A stretch of DNA of 64,000 nt from Roseburia sp. 831b (GCF_001940165.2 NZ_CP135162.1:3061829-3125828); one strand, 5' to 3'. Positions 24,864-34,485 are shown, numbered from the stretch's first letter. The notes: generated by a model from the letters alone, not told the origin. Translations and numbers: made by a program.

Positions 24864-25550
24864 ATGGAACGCAAACAATATCAGGGACAGAACCAGGAAA
24901 AATTGAAACGGCTTGGTTTTCAAAATCCAGAAAAACTGAAAATGGAGCTTATTGAATATGAGGCAGGGGAATTTCTCTGCCACCAGGGGCAGACATTGCA
25001 GCATCTGCTTATTGTGCTTTCCGGGGAGGCGAAAGTATTTTGCAATCTGGAAAATGGAAAAAGGCTGTTGGTCAGCTTTTATGAGCCGGGAGGTCTGATT
25101 GGGGATTTGGAGTTCTTTTTGAATACCACGGTGGCAGACAGCAGTGTGCAGGCGATGACGAAAGTCCTTGTGCTTGCAGTTCCATTTGCCGAAAATCGGG
25201 AGAAATTGCTGGATGACAAGAAATTTCTTTTTCAATTAGGTAATCATCTTGCGCACAAGATACAGCGCTCCACGAAAAACAATGCCCACAATCTTTTGTA
25301 TCCGTTGGAGACAAGACTCTGCTCGTATATTGACACTGCGTGCGAGCAGGATGTGTTCGATGAGAAGCTGACCGAGGTTGCCGAGGCACTTGGGACAAGC
25401 TACCGTCACCTTTTGCGGGCACTCAATACGCTGATCGAGAAAAAAATATTGCGAAAAGAAAATCATAAATATGTTATTATAGACAGGAAAAGCTTAAGAG
25501 AAGAAAGCAAGGATTTTTACAAACCGATTGAAGGATATCTGGAGAGATAG
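24864..25550 (+). CDS. Crp/Fnr-family transcriptional regulator
   Basis: This 228-residue cytoplasmic regulator has a cyclic-nucleotide-binding-type barrel at residues 25-120 (GEFLCHQGQTLQHLLIVLSGEAKVF, GGLIGDLEFF) and a winged helix at 150-215 (LTEVAEALGTSYRHLLRALNTLIEKKIL). The arginine and serine that bind cAMP in Crp (RxS) are not evident, and there are no Fnr-type cysteines, so the effector is unknown. It resembles the YeiL branch. It is followed after 19 bp by thiE, probably in one transcript. Confidence 0.87.
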   Translation: MERKQYQGQNQEKLKRLGFQNPEKLKMELIEYEAGEFLCHQGQTLQHLLIVLSGEAKVFCNLENGKRLLVSFYEPGGLIGDLEFFLNTTVADSSVQAMTKVLVLAVPFAENREKLLDDKKFLFQLGNHLAHKIQRSTKNNAHNLLYPLETRLCSYIDTACEQDVFDEKLTEVAEALGTSYRHLLRALNTLIEKKILRKENHKYVIIDRKSLREESKDFYKPIEGYLER

Positions 25551-25569
25551 AGGAAAGGCAGGAAACGTG

Positions 25570-26205
25570 ATGAAAAAAGAAGATTTATTATTATACGCGA
25601 TAACAGACCGCAGCTGGTTAGGAGAGGAGACGCTGATTGCGCAGGTGGAAAAAGCATTAAAGGGCGGTATCACCATGTTACAGATTCGCGAGAAAAACCT
25701 TCCGGAAGAAGAATTTTTAAAAGAAGCGTTAGAAATCCAAAAATTATGTAAACTATACAACGTGCCGCTTATTATCAATGATAATGTGGAACTCGCCAAA
25801 AAAATCGATGCCGATGGTGTGCATGTCGGACAGAGCGACATGGAAGCCGGAAAAGTGCGTGCGCTGCTTGGCCCGGACAAAATCATTGGCGTGACGGCAA
25901 AGACGATAGAACAGGCAAAATATGCACAGGAAAACGGGGCAGATTATCTTGGGGTCGGTGCTGTTTTTTCCACAGGAACCAAGAAGGATGCCCTTATGAT
26001 TACACATGAAAAGTTACAAGAAATCTGTTCCGCTGTTGAGATTCCGGCGGTTGCCATCGGCGGAATTACAAGAGAAAATGTAGAACAGCTTGCCGGAAGA
26101 GGGATGGCAGGTGTCGCCGTGGTAAGCGCTATTTTTGCACAAAAAGAGATTGAGGATGCCACAAAAGAGTTAAAAGAAGTTGTAACCAAAATGATAAAAA
26201 AATAG
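25570..26205 (+). CDS. thiE: thiamine-phosphate synthase
   Basis: ThiE couples the pyrimidine diphosphate and thiazole phosphate moieties to thiamine phosphate. The 211-residue TIM barrel shows YAITDRSWLG (start), GGITMLQIREKNL (residues 31-43, diphosphate contact), LIINDNVELAKKIDADGVHVGQSD and YLGVGAVFSTGTKKDA, ending in AIGGITRENV. Start ATG 25570 is chosen over an upstream in-frame codon at 25528 that would overlap the regulator. No TPP riboswitch is seen and no other thi gene is adjacent, so it may be a salvage-pathway copy. Confidence 0.92.
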   Translation: MKKEDLLLYAITDRSWLGEETLIAQVEKALKGGITMLQIREKNLPEEEFLKEALEIQKLCKLYNVPLIINDNVELAKKIDADGVHVGQSDMEAGKVRALLGPDKIIGVTAKTIEQAKYAQENGADYLGVGAVFSTGTKKDALMITHEKLQEICSAVEIPAVAIGGITRENVEQLAGRGMAGVAVVSAIFAQKEIEDATKELKEVVTKMIKK

Positions 26206-26322
26206 GATTCCGAGGGTGGCAGAACCTAAGAAATTATGATAGAATATGCTAGGTGTGGGTCAGGGATAACCTGACGCAGATACCATGCAGACACGAGATA
26301 GAAAAAGAAAAGGAAAAATTTT

Positions 26323-26356
26323 TTTTGTAAAAGGGAATTTCCTTCCTATTACATAA
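26323..26356. repeat. dispersed palindromic repeat, copy 1 (left arm degenerate)
   Basis: The right arm TTCCTATTACATAA (26343-26356) is identical to the copy at 48460-48473, followed similarly by GAAATGCTCC. The left arm TTTTGTAAAAGGGAA is a degraded form of TTATGTAATAGGAA. A separate small hairpin GTCAGG-gataa-CCTGAC lies at 26259-26275. Confidence 0.65.
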
Positions 26357-26395
26357 GAAATGCTCCGCTAGGATATAGGATAAGGAAAGACAGAA

Positions 26396-26896
26396 ATGAT
26401 TCGTAAGGCGACAGAACAGGATATTTACGAAATGATGGACATCTATAATGATGCCATTTTACATACAACTGCAACATTTGATACAGAGATGAAAGATTAC
26501 GAGAACCGAAAGCAATGGTTTGCGGCGCATACCGGTGCCTATGTCATTTATGTCTATGAAACAGACGGACACATTGCCGGTTATGCTTCCTTATCGCAGT
26601 ATCGTGACCGAAAAGCATTTGATACCGTTGTGGAGATTTCAATATACATACATCCCGACTATCGAGGGAAACATATTGGTAGTGAATTAATGGAAGAGAT
26701 ATTGAAATTTGCCCAGAAGGAACAGAACATAGATACCGTAGTTTCCTTGATTACAAGCGAGAATGAGACCAGTATTCATTTGCATGAGAAGTATGGCTTT
26801 ACCTATTGCGGACAGATTCGCAATGCCGGCATAAAATTCGGAAAAAGATTGCACCTCAATGCCTATGAAATCTGCTATGAACGTAATCTGGAATAA
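26396..26896 (+). CDS. GNAT N-acetyltransferase, phosphinothricin acetyltransferase-like
   Basis: The 166-residue acetyltransferase resembles the Pat/MnaT branch that acetylates phosphinothricin, methionine sulfone and related amino acids. Visible marks are IYNDAILHTTATFDTE (residues 17-32), the acetyl-CoA loop HPDYRGKHIGSEL (about 87-99) and HLHEKYGFTYCGQIRNAGIKFGKRL, with the characteristic GxKxG near the C-terminus. Resistance to a particular compound is not implied; the family often serves general amino-acid detoxification. Confidence 0.85.
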   Translation: MIRKATEQDIYEMMDIYNDAILHTTATFDTEMKDYENRKQWFAAHTGAYVIYVYETDGHIAGYASLSQYRDRKAFDTVVEISIYIHPDYRGKHIGSELMEEILKFAQKEQNIDTVVSLITSENETSIHLHEKYGFTYCGQIRNAGIKFGKRLHLNAYEICYERNLE

Positions 26897-26952
26897 GGTT
26901 TACATAATATAGACAACCCGGGCAGCACAAAAAGAGAAAGCAGGGTAAGAAC

Positions 26953-27894
26953 ATGGTAAAATACTATAGAACAGACGATCAGGTGATTCATGAACAGGAA
27001 AAAGTAGACGATGGCGTATGGGTGCAGATGATTCAGCCAACTCTGGCGGAAAGCCAGGAAGTAGCAGACATGCTTAATGTCGACATTGAGGATATCCAGG
27101 CAGCTCTCGATGAAGAGGAAAGTTCCCGTATTGAGCTGCAGGACGGATACACGTTGATTCTGGTCGATATTCCAACCACAGAGATTCGTCATGAAAAGCA
27201 ATCCTATACGACCATTCCGCTTGGTATCATTTTGACAAAAGATGTCATTGTGACGATTTGTACCGAGGATACACCGGTTTTACAGAACTTTACCAGAGGA
27301 AGAGTCAAAGAATTCAGCACCAAGAAAAAACTTCGTTTTGTCTATCAGATTCTATATCGGACGGCTTCTATGTATCAGTCCAATCTTCGAACGATTGACA
27401 AGAAGCGAACTGAGATTGAGGAACGTGTTGGAAAGAATACCGAGGATGTCGATTTGATTGACTTGCACGAATTAGAATCCACACTGGTCTACTTTGCAAC
27501 TTCCCTTCGAGCAAACGGCGTCGTGCTTGACCGACTGACCCGATATAAGAGACTCGAACAGTACCCGGAAGATAAAGAATTACTAGGCGATGTCATTGTC
27601 GAGAACCGGCAGGCGATTGAGATGACATCCATTTATCGAGATATTATCAACGGAACAAGAGAACTGTTGTCCTCTGTTATTGACAACCGTTTGAACAACG
27701 TTATGAAATACCTGACATCCATCACGATTGTCATGGCGATTCCGACTGTCATTTCCGGAATCTACGGAATGAATGTCAATGAAAAATGGATGCCGTTTGC
27801 CAATGTGCCACATGGATTTTTAATTATCTGTGTGCTCACATTCCTGATTTGTTTAATTACATTATGGATTTTAAAACGAAAAAAAATGCTGTAA
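26953..27894 (+). CDS. corA: CorA-family divalent cation transporter
   Basis: The 313-residue magnesium-transporter family protein has a long soluble N-terminal domain (1-245) and two C-terminal transmembrane helices (about 250-270 and 285-306). The selectivity signature YGMN lies in GIYGMNVNEKWMPF (about residue 275). The MPEL-type loop after GMN is replaced by NEKWMPF, so substrate could be Mg, Co or another divalent ion. It works as a pentamer in the membrane. The gene ends inside a bidirectional terminator. Confidence 0.9.
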   Translation: MVKYYRTDDQVIHEQEKVDDGVWVQMIQPTLAESQEVADMLNVDIEDIQAALDEEESSRIELQDGYTLILVDIPTTEIRHEKQSYTTIPLGIILTKDVIVTICTEDTPVLQNFTRGRVKEFSTKKKLRFVYQILYRTASMYQSNLRTIDKKRTEIEERVGKNTEDVDLIDLHELESTLVYFATSLRANGVVLDRLTRYKRLEQYPEDKELLGDVIVENRQAIEMTSIYRDIINGTRELLSSVIDNRLNNVMKYLTSITIVMAIPTVISGIYGMNVNEKWMPFANVPHGFLIICVLTFLICLITLWILKRKKML

Positions 27895-27911
27895 TCACAG
27901 CATTTTTTTTT
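27880..27911. terminator. bidirectional terminator
   Basis: AAAAAAATGCTGT (27880-27892), loop aatc and ACAGCATTTTTTTTT (27897-27911). It overlaps the corA stop and serves the convergent methyltransferase gene as well. Confidence 0.92.
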
Positions 27912-27915
27912 ATGG

Positions 27916-28779
27916 TTATTTCTTCAATTCAAAACGTCCGCTTGCACCGCACGGCAACACCAGTCCGTTTGAGGAGACCGGAAGACCAATCTCATCGGCA
28001 GTGATGTGACCGTGGAATTTTTTTAAAGCGGTACTCATCATATAGGTTAAGACTGCTGGCTGAAGACCTGTTGTGTAGGAATTGATTAAGAAGAAAAGAG
28101 GTTCATCCGTCAAAAGCTGCGCACACAGCTTGATTAATGGATAAATCGCTTCCTCAATCTTCCAGATTTCGCCCTTTGGTCCACGACCGTAAGATGGCGG
28201 GTCCATGATAATTGCATCATAGTGGTTGCCACGACGGATTTCGCGTTCTACGAATTTGACGCAGTCATCTACAATCCAACGGATTGGGCGGTCGATAAGA
28301 CCGGAGGAGGCTGCATTCTCTTTTGCCCAGGTAACCATTCCCTTAGAGGCATCGACGTGTGTTACACTTGCACCGGCAGCAGCAGCGGCTAACGTTGCAC
28401 CACCCGTATAAGCGAAAAGGTTCAAAACTTTAACAGGTCTGCCGGCGTGCTTGATTTTCTCACTGCACCAGTCCCAGTTGACAGCCTGTTCCGGGAACAA
28501 ACCGGTATGTTTAAAACTAAATGGTTTTAAGTTAAAGGTAAGGGAATTATAATGGATGGTCCACTGCTCCGGTAAATCAAAGAATTCCCATTCACCGCCG
28601 CCTTTTGCACTTCTATGATAATGGCCGTTCATTTTGCGCCATCCCTTTTCCTGTTTTGGGGTATCCCAGATAACCTGTGGGTCCGGGCGAACGAGTAAAT
28701 AATTTCCCCATCGTTCTAGTTTCTCGCCGGAGGAACAATCGATAACCTGATAGTCCTTCCAATTATTTGCAATCCACAT
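27916..28779 (-). CDS. class I SAM-dependent methyltransferase, rRNA-type
   Basis: The 287-residue protein has an N-terminal beta-rich part (1-95) and a Rossmann methyltransferase domain. VLNLFAYTGGATLAAAAAGA is motif I, HVDAS motif II, VDDC motif III and DPPSYGRGPKGEIW motif IV, as in RlmI/RlmK-like 23S rRNA cytosine or guanine methyltransferases. It lacks the PUA domain of RlmI, so the exact position modified is unknown. Adjacent to the ribosomal superoperon and divergent from it. Confidence 0.85.
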   Translation of the reverse strand: MWIANNWKDYQVIDCSSGEKLERWGNYLLVRPDPQVIWDTPKQEKGWRKMNGHYHRSAKGGGEWEFFDLPEQWTIHYNSLTFNLKPFSFKHTGLFPEQAVNWDWCSEKIKHAGRPVKVLNLFAYTGGATLAAAAAGASVTHVDASKGMVTWAKENAASSGLIDRPIRWIVDDCVKFVEREIRRGNHYDAIIMDPPSYGRGPKGEIWKIEEAIYPLIKLCAQLLTDEPLFFLINSYTTGLQPAVLTYMMSTALKKFHGHITADEIGLPVSSNGLVLPCGASGRFELKK

Positions 28780-29047
28780 AAGCGTATCCTTTCTTAATTA
28801 CAATCTGTTGTTAAAATATAGAATCTGTCGCAATTGACAGCTAAATAAGTTTTGGAAAAAACGAGTTTCTTCTATATTAATAGTGTGAAATATTAGGTCA
28901 GATTTTTTTGCTCCTGTTCATTCTACGGGAAAATAGCTAAAAATGCAATCCTATCTGTGCAGTTTCGTGCAAAAAAGAAAGAAAAAAAGAGGTTTACTGG
29001 TAAAAATCACATTTTTTCAAAAGTTCGAAAAAAACATAAAAAAAGTA

Positions 29048-29076
29048 TTGCCAAACCGCGAAAACTCCTGTATAAT
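29048..29076 (+). promoter_or_regulatory. main promoter of the S10-spc-alpha superoperon
   Basis: TTGCCA (29048-29053), 17-bp spacer and perfect TATAAT (29071-29076). The 270 bases upstream are AT-rich, with A-runs that could serve as an UP element. Nothing else is seen there. Confidence 0.9.
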
Positions 29077-29082
29077 AGCTAC

Positions 29083-29358
29083 TGTTGTGACATTGATAGC
29101 GTAGAAGCGTGAGGTTGCTACTGAGAAATCGGTAGGTTTTCCGTGGAGCGAATGTCAAGTTATAAAACTGGCGACAAGTCACTGTATCACGAATATGTCT
29201 ACAGAAGGTAGAAACAACGTGTGAAAAGATGAATAGAGTTCGGGATTGAGGGATGACGTTCCTTTTTCGTGAATGAAAGTTCATGATACACACGGGAGAG
29301 TGTACAGTCACCGCTTGTCGTACTGAAGTATAAAGTGCGAAAAGGAGGCGACTTTTTT
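29083..29358 (+). ncRNA. long structured leader of the S10 operon
   Basis: About 280 bases separate the promoter from rpsJ. The stretch is more GC-rich than the flanks, contains no open frame and has complementary segments, for instance GTTGCTAC near 29113 and GTAGAAAC near 29209. In bacteria the S10 operon leader is classically the target of L4 autoregulation. Whether this one binds L4 is not shown by sequence alone. Confidence 0.55.
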
Positions 29359-29359
29359 T

Positions 29360-29677
29360 ATGGCAAGTCAGGTAATGAGAATCACATTAAAGGCTTATGA
29401 CCACGAGTTAGTTGATGCATCTGCTAAGAAGATCATCGAAACTGTAAAGAAAAACGGATCACAGGTGAGCGGACCAGTGCCACTTCCAACTAAGAGGGAA
29501 GTTGTTACAATCTTAAGAGCTACTCACAAGTACAAAGATTCCAGAGAACAGTTCGAGCAGAGAACTCACAAGAGACTCATTGATATCATGACACCAACAC
29601 AGAAAACTGTTGATGCATTATCTCGTTTAGAGATGCCAGCTGGTGTATTCATCGATATCAAAATGAAAAACAAATAA
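29360..29677 (+). CDS. rpsJ: 30S ribosomal protein S10
   Basis: S10 sits in the 30S head and also works as NusE in transcription antitermination. The product has 105 residues, beginning [19 protein letters not shown] and containing [40 protein letters not shown] loop residues typical of S10 (the 50s loop contacts 16S rRNA). First gene of the superoperon; GGAGG lies 11 bases before ATG. An unusually long gap of 216 bases follows. Confidence 0.98.
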   Translation: MASQVMRITLKAYDHELVDASAKKIIETVKKNGSQVSGPVPLPTKREVVTILRATHKYKDSREQFEQRTHKRLIDIMTPTQKTVDALSRLEMPAGVFIDIKMKNK

Positions 29678-29893
29678 GTTTTTCACAATCAAGTAAGATA
29701 ATATCCTGAAGGGTTTGATATAGAAGTAAAGAATGTTTGGCAGAAGCCTTCGTTCTTGGGAGAGCGCAAGCGTTCTTCTTATGCGATTCGATTCGCGTCC
29801 ACTTATATTGACTGTTCTAGGATGAACGGTTCCGCTACCCCATCAAGATGGGCATGAAGCGTTCCACTGTAGAGAAAACAGGAGGTAATAAGA
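29678..29893 (+). ncRNA. structured intercistronic region between rpsJ and rplC
   Basis: The two genes are adjacent with short spacing in most Firmicutes. Here 216 non-coding bases contain GAGCGC-aa-GCGTTC and a compound hairpin in which GAACG (29824-29828) and CGTTC (29860-29864) enclose CCCATC-aa-GATGGG (29839-29852). No T-run follows, so it is not a simple terminator. It may be a ribosomal-protein-binding site for L3 or L4, or a processing site. Confidence 0.5.
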
Positions 29894-30577
29894 ATGAAGA
29901 AAGCGATTTTAGCAACAAAAGTCGGAATGACTCAGATCTTCAATGCAGATGGTGTTTTAGTACCAGTTACTGTATTGGAAGCTGGTCCATGTGTCGTTAC
30001 TCAGGTTAAAACTGTAGAAAACGACGGATACAGCGCAGTTCAGGTTGGATTTGTTGACAAGAAAGAAAAAGTTGTAAACAAAGATGCCAACGGTAAAAAA
30101 GAAATCAGAAACAGACATGGTGTAAACAAAGCTCAGATGGGACACTTTGCAAAAGCTGGTGTATCTGGTAAGAGATTTGTAAAAGAATTCAAATTCGATA
30201 ACGCTGAAGAATACAACTTAGCTGATGTAATCAAAGCTGACATCTTTACTGAAGGCGATAAAATTGATGTGTCTGCTATTTCTAAAGGAAAAGGATTCCA
30301 GGGTGCTATTAAGAGATTAGGTCAGCACAGAGGACCTATGGCTCACGGTTCTAAATTCCATCGTCATCAGGGTTCCAATGGTGCTTGTTCTTCACCAAGT
30401 AAAGTATTCAAAGGAAAAGGAATGCCTGGACATATGGGTAGCGTAAAAGTTACAACTCAGAACCTTGAAGTTGTAAGAGTAGACGCTGAGAACAACTTGC
30501 TTTTAGTTAAAGGTGCTGTTCCAGGAGCTAAAAAATGTTTAGTAACAGTTAAGGAAACAGTAAAAGCAGGTAAATAG
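29894..30577 (+). CDS. rplC: 50S ribosomal protein L3
   Basis: L3 binds near the peptidyl transferase centre and initiates 50S assembly. The product has 227 residues. [16 protein letters not shown] at the start and [25 protein letters not shown] with [23 protein letters not shown] in the middle are family signatures. AGGAGG is 8 bases before ATG. It begins a tight run with rplD, rplW and rplB. Confidence 0.98.
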   Translation: MKKAILATKVGMTQIFNADGVLVPVTVLEAGPCVVTQVKTVENDGYSAVQVGFVDKKEKVVNKDANGKKEIRNRHGVNKAQMGHFAKAGVSGKRFVKEFKFDNAEEYNLADVIKADIFTEGDKIDVSAISKGKGFQGAIKRLGQHRGPMAHGSKFHRHQGSNGACSSPSKVFKGKGMPGHMGSVKVTTQNLEVVRVDAENNLLLVKGAVPGAKKCLVTVKETVKAGK

Positions 30578-30606
30578 TGCTTGATTAGGAAAGGAGGAAC
30601 TAAACG

Positions 30607-31227
30607 ATGGCTAACGTAGCTGTTTATAATATGGAAGGCAAAGAAGTCGGAACAATGGAACTTAATGACGCTATCTTCGGAGTAGAAGTTAACGAACATT
30701 TAGTACACATGGCAGTACTTCAGCAGCTTGCAAATAATCGTCAGGGAACACAGAAAGCAAAAACTCGCTCAGAAGTTCGCGGCGGTGGTAGAAAACCATG
30801 GAGACAGAAAGGAACAGGTCATGCAAGACAGGGTTCAACAAGAGCTCCACAGTGGACAGGTGGTGGAATGGTATTCGCTCCTACACCAAGAGATTATTCT
30901 TTCAAATTAAATAAGAAAGAAAAGAGAGCAGCTCTTAAATCTGCATTAACATCTAGAGTAGCTGACAACAAGTTCGTTGTTGTTGACGAATTAAAATTAG
31001 ATGAAATCAAAACAAAGAAATTCGTTGAAGTTTTAAACAACTTAAAGGTTGAAAAAGCATTGGTTGTATTAAACGAGATGGATACAAACGTAATCAAATC
31101 CGCACAGAACTTAGCAACAGTTAAGACAACTCAGATCAATGAGTTAAACGTATTTGATGTATTGAAATATGACACAGTAGTAGTTTCTAAAGCTGCTGTT
31201 GCAACAATCGAGGAGGTGTATGCATAA
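30607..31227 (+). CDS. rplD: 50S ribosomal protein L4
   Basis: L4 lines the peptide exit tunnel and, in well-studied bacteria, autoregulates the S10 operon. The product has 206 residues. The tunnel loop is recognisable as [25 protein letters not shown] (residues 47-71), followed by [15 protein letters not shown]. Its TAA overlaps the ATG of rplW by one base, giving translational coupling. Confidence 0.98.
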   Translation: MANVAVYNMEGKEVGTMELNDAIFGVEVNEHLVHMAVLQQLANNRQGTQKAKTRSEVRGGGRKPWRQKGTGHARQGSTRAPQWTGGGMVFAPTPRDYSFKLNKKEKRAALKSALTSRVADNKFVVVDELKLDEIKTKKFVEVLNNLKVEKALVVLNEMDTNVIKSAQNLATVKTTQINELNVFDVLKYDTVVVSKAAVATIEEVYA

Positions 31228-31526
31228 TGGCAAACGTACAGTATTATGATGTAATCCTCAAACCAGTAGTAACTGAAAAATCTATGGCAGCTATGGCTGA
31301 GAGGAAATATACTTTCTTAGTTCATCCAGAAGCAAACAAGACCATGATTAAAGAGGCAGTTGAAAAAATGTTCGAAGGAACAAAAGTAGCAAAAGTCAAC
31401 ACAATGAACTCTGAAGGAAAGAGCAAAAGACGTGGAATGACAACAGGAAAAACTGCTAAGACAAAGAAAGCTATCGTTCAGTTAACAGCTGACAGCAAAG
31501 ATATCGAGATTTTTGCAGGACTCTAA
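31227..31526 (+). CDS. rplW: 50S ribosomal protein L23
   Basis: L23 is at the tunnel exit and docks trigger factor and SRP. The product has 99 residues, with [15 protein letters not shown] at the start, the [19 protein letters not shown] segment and VAKVNTMN as in the family. Overlaps rplD by one base and is followed by 63 bases to rplB. Confidence 0.98.
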   Translation: MANVQYYDVILKPVVTEKSMAAMAERKYTFLVHPEANKTMIKEAVEKMFEGTKVAKVNTMNSEGKSKRRGMTTGKTAKTKKAIVQLTADSKDIEIFAGL

Positions 31527-31589
31527 AAGATAGCGAATGAAACTAGGCACAGGAAAGTGCGATAATAAACATTTGAAAGGAGAACGACA

Positions 31590-32432
31590 ATGGGAATTAA
31601 GACATATAACCCATATACACCTTCCAGAAGAAACATGACTGGTTCTGACTTCTCTGAAATCACAAAGAAGACTCCAGAAAAATCTTTAACAGTTTCTTTA
31701 AAGAAGAACGCAGGTCGTAACAACCAGGGTAAAATCACTGTTAGACATCATGGTGGTGGAAACAGACAGAAATACAGAATTATCGATTTTAAAAGAAGAA
31801 AAGATGGTATTCCAGCAACTGTAATTGGTATCGAATATGATCCAAACAGAACAGCTAACATCGCATTAATCTGCTACGCAGATGGTGAAAAAGCTTACAT
31901 CTTAGCTCCTCAGGGATTAACAGACGGAATGACTGTTATGAACGGTGCAGAAGCAGAAGTAAGAGTTGGTAACTGCTTACCACTTGAATTAATTCCAGTA
32001 GGTACTCAGGTACACAACATTGAGTTATATCCAGGTAAGGGTGGACAGTTAGTTCGTTCCGCTGGTATGAGCGCTCAGTTAATGGCAAAAGAAGGTAAAT
32101 ACGCTACATTAAGACTTCCTTCAGGAGAAATGCGTATGGTTCCATTAAATTGCCGTGCATCTATCGGTGTTGTCGGAAACGGTGACCACAACCTTGTTAA
32201 TATCGGTAAAGCAGGACGTAAACGTCACATGGGTATCCGCCCAACAGTTCGTGGTTCTGTAATGAACCCTAATGACCATCCACACGGTGGTGGTGAAGGA
32301 AAAGCTCCAGTTGGACGTTCCGGACCTTGCACACCTTGGGGTAAACCTGCTCTTGGTCTTAAGACAAGAAAGAAAAACAAACAGTCTAATAAGATGATTG
32401 TACGTCGTCGTGATGGTAAAGCCATCAAATAA
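31590..32432 (+). CDS. rplB: 50S ribosomal protein L2
   Basis: L2 is an essential peptidyl-transferase-centre protein. The product has 280 residues. The start [14 protein letters not shown], the [20 protein letters not shown] segment and the C-terminal [24 protein letters not shown] motif (with the conserved His of the HPHGGGEG loop) identify it. Its stop codon lies in the loop of a perfect 10-bp palindrome (32421-32443). Confidence 0.98.
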   Translation: MGIKTYNPYTPSRRNMTGSDFSEITKKTPEKSLTVSLKKNAGRNNQGKITVRHHGGGNRQKYRIIDFKRRKDGIPATVIGIEYDPNRTANIALICYADGEKAYILAPQGLTDGMTVMNGAEAEVRVGNCLPLELIPVGTQVHNIELYPGKGGQLVRSAGMSAQLMAKEGKYATLRLPSGEMRMVPLNCRASIGVVGNGDHNLVNIGKAGRKRHMGIRPTVRGSVMNPNDHPHGGGEGKAPVGRSGPCTPWGKPALGLKTRKKNKQSNKMIVRRRDGKAIK

Positions 32433-32501
32433 GATTTGATGGCTTGTAAGAATTCATAAATGAATTCTTACCGCAAAAGAAGAAACAAAAACGGTTTCTT
32501 C
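32421..32501 (+). other. three consecutive hairpins after rplB
   Basis: GCCATCAAAT-aag-ATTTGATGGC (32421-32443) spans the rplB stop. It is followed by GTAAGAATTCAT-aa-ATGAATTCTTAC (32446-32471) and GAAGAAAC with GTTTCTTC (32479-32501). A fourth GC-rich palindrome (GGGACATATGTCCC) lies near 32552. None carries a terminator T-run. They may shield mRNA ends or set relative expression before rpsS. Confidence 0.7.
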
Positions 32502-32596
32502 CCGCAAAAAACGACAGTACGAAAAATGAAAATAACTTGGAAGGGCCCGCGGGACATATGTCCCACAACGGGAATCGATGAATATAGGAGGTAAAT

Positions 32597-32878
32597 ATGG
32601 CTCGTTCATTAAAAAAAGGACCATTCGCTGATGAAAGCTTACTTAAAAAAGTAGACGCTATGAATGCTGCTGGTGACAAAACTGTTATTAAGACATGGTC
32701 TCGTCGCTCAACAATCTTCCCTCAGTTCGTTGGTCATACAATCGCAGTTCATGACGGAAGAAAACATGTACCTGTATATGTTACAGAAGATATGGTTGGA
32801 CACAAACTTGGTGAGTTCGTTGCAACCAGAACATACAGAGGACATGGAAAAGACGAAAAGAAATCAGGCGTTAGATAA
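32597..32878 (+). CDS. rpsS: 30S ribosomal protein S19
   Basis: S19 is in the 30S head near the A-site finger. The product has 93 residues, starting [16 protein letters not shown] and containing [30 protein letters not shown] and [20 protein letters not shown] segments. AGGAGG is 7 bases upstream. It follows a 164-base hairpin-rich gap. Confidence 0.98.
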   Translation: MARSLKKGPFADESLLKKVDAMNAAGDKTVIKTWSRRSTIFPQFVGHTIAVHDGRKHVPVYVTEDMVGHKLGEFVATRTYRGHGKDEKKSGVR

Positions 32879-32907
32879 GAAACAATTTTTGAAAGGAGGT
32901 TTCATCC

Positions 32908-33297
32908 ATGGCTAAAGGACATAGAAGTCAAATTAAAAGAGAAAGAAATGAAGTAAAAGATACCAGACCATCTGCTAAGTTATCTTATGCAAGAGTGTCT
33001 GTTCAGAAAGCTTGCTTCGTATTAGACGCTATCCGTGGAAAGGATGTTCAGACAGCTCTTGCTATCGTAACATACAATCCAAGATACGCTTCTAGTTTAG
33101 TGAAGAAGTTATTAGAGTCAGCAATCGCAAATGCTGAAAACAACAATGGTATGAAAGCTGAAGACCTTTATGTTGCAGAGTGTTATGCAAACAAAGGACC
33201 TACAATGAAGAGAATCAGACCAAGAGCACAGGGTAGAGCTTACAGAATCGAAAAGAGAATGAGCCACATCACAATCGTGCTTGATGAAAGAAAATAA
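32908..33297 (+). CDS. rplV: 50S ribosomal protein L22
   Basis: L22 contributes a beta hairpin to the exit tunnel and is a known site of macrolide-resistance mutations. The product has 129 residues. The tunnel hairpin and C-terminus are seen as GPTMKRIRPRAQGRAYRIEKRMSHITIVL. Start MAKGHRSQIKRER is 20 residues longer than the E. coli protein, as usual for Clostridia. AAAGGAGG precedes. Confidence 0.98.
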   Translation: MAKGHRSQIKRERNEVKDTRPSAKLSYARVSVQKACFVLDAIRGKDVQTALAIVTYNPRYASSLVKKLLESAIANAENNNGMKAEDLYVAECYANKGPTMKRIRPRAQGRAYRIEKRMSHITIVLDERK

Positions 33298-33388
33298 CAA
33301 CTCGCAAAAGAGTAGCGAGCAATGCCTCATAAGAGGTGTTGAGTCATGGAAAAGGTAAACATTTTTCCACGCGAAGAAAGGAGCAAAT

Positions 33389-34045
33389 ATGGGACAGAAA
33401 GTAAATCCTCATGGCTTAAGAGTCGGTGTTATCAAAGACTGGGACTCTAAATGGTATGCGGAAGCTGATTTTGCAGACTGCTTAGTAGAAGACTACAATA
33501 TCAGAACATATCTTAAAAAGAAATTATATGCAGCAGGTGTTTCTAAGATCGAAATCGAAAGAGCATCTGATCGTGTAAAAGTTATCATCTATACAGCAAA
33601 ACCAGGTGTTGTAATCGGTAAAGGTGGAGCTGAAATCGAAAGAGTTAAAGGTGAACTTCAGAAATTCACAGATAAGAAATTAGTTGTTGATATCAAAGAA
33701 GTAAAGAGACCAGACAAAGACGCTCAGTTAGTAGCTGAGAACATTGCATTACAGTTAGAGAACCGTGTTTCTTTCCGTAGAGCAATGAAATCTTGCATGG
33801 GACGTGCAATGAAAGCCGGATGCAAGGGTATCAAAACTTCTTGTTCAGGTCGTTTAGGTGGAGCTGATATGGCTCGTACAGAGTTCTACTCAGAAGGAAC
33901 TATTCCACTTCAGACATTAAGAGCAGATATCGATTATGGATTCGCAGAAGCAGATACAACTTACGGTAAAGTCGGTGTTAAAGTTTGGATCTACAAAGGC
34001 GAAGTACTTCCTGCAAAGAAGAATAAGGAAGGAGGAGCTCAGTAA
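33389..34045 (+). CDS. rpsC: 30S ribosomal protein S3
   Basis: S3 forms part of the mRNA entry tunnel. The product has 218 residues: [20 protein letters not shown] at the start, a KH domain with [14 protein letters not shown] (about residues 71-84) and the C-terminal domain with [22 protein letters not shown]. The 91-base gap before it holds short hairpins, for example CCTC-ataa-GAGG and TGGAAAA with TTTTCCA. Confidence 0.98.
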   Translation: MGQKVNPHGLRVGVIKDWDSKWYAEADFADCLVEDYNIRTYLKKKLYAAGVSKIEIERASDRVKVIIYTAKPGVVIGKGGAEIERVKGELQKFTDKKLVVDIKEVKRPDKDAQLVAENIALQLENRVSFRRAMKSCMGRAMKAGCKGIKTSCSGRLGGADMARTEFYSEGTIPLQTLRADIDYGFAEADTTYGKVGVKVWIYKGEVLPAKKNKEGGAQ

Positions 34046-34047
34046 TT

Positions 34048-34485
34048 ATGTTAATGCCAAAGAGAGTAAAACATAGAAAACAGTTCCGTGGTTCCATGGC
34101 AGGTAAAGCTATGAGAGGCAATACTATTAGCCAGGGTGAATACGGTATCGTAGCATTAGAACCATGCTGGATCAGATCTAACCAGATTGAAGCAGCCCGT
34201 ATCGCTATGACACGTTACATCAAACGTGGTGGTAAAGTCTTCATCAAGATCTTCCCAGATAAACCAGTAACTGCTAAACCAGCTGAAACACGTATGGGTT
34301 CCGGAAAAGGATCCTTAGAATACTGGGTAGCTGTAGTTAAGCCAGGTCGCGTATTATTTGAAATCTCCGGAGTACCGGAAGACGTTGCTAGAGAAGCATT
34401 ACGTCTTGCTACACACAAATTACCTTGCAGATGTAAAGTGGTTTCTCGTGCGGATTTAGAAGGCGGTGTATCGAATGAAAACTAG
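34048..34485 (+). CDS. rplP: 50S ribosomal protein L16
   Basis: L16 organises the A-site region of the 50S. The product has 145 residues, [21 protein letters not shown] at the start and [34 protein letters not shown] in the core. It starts 2 bases after the rpsC stop, and its end overlaps the start of rpmC by 11 bases. Confidence 0.98.
   Translation: MLMPKRVKHRKQFRGSMAGKAMRGNTISQGEYGIVALEPCWIRSNQIEAARIAMTRYIKRGGKVFIKIFPDKPVTAKPAETRMGSGKGSLEYWVAVVKPGRVLFEISGVPEDVAREALRLATHKLPCRCKVVSRADLEGGVSNEN

Noticed and set aside
25551..25569. TPP riboswitch for thiE
   Set aside because: Only 19 bases separate thiE from the regulator gene, and no THI-box sequence is seen upstream of either.
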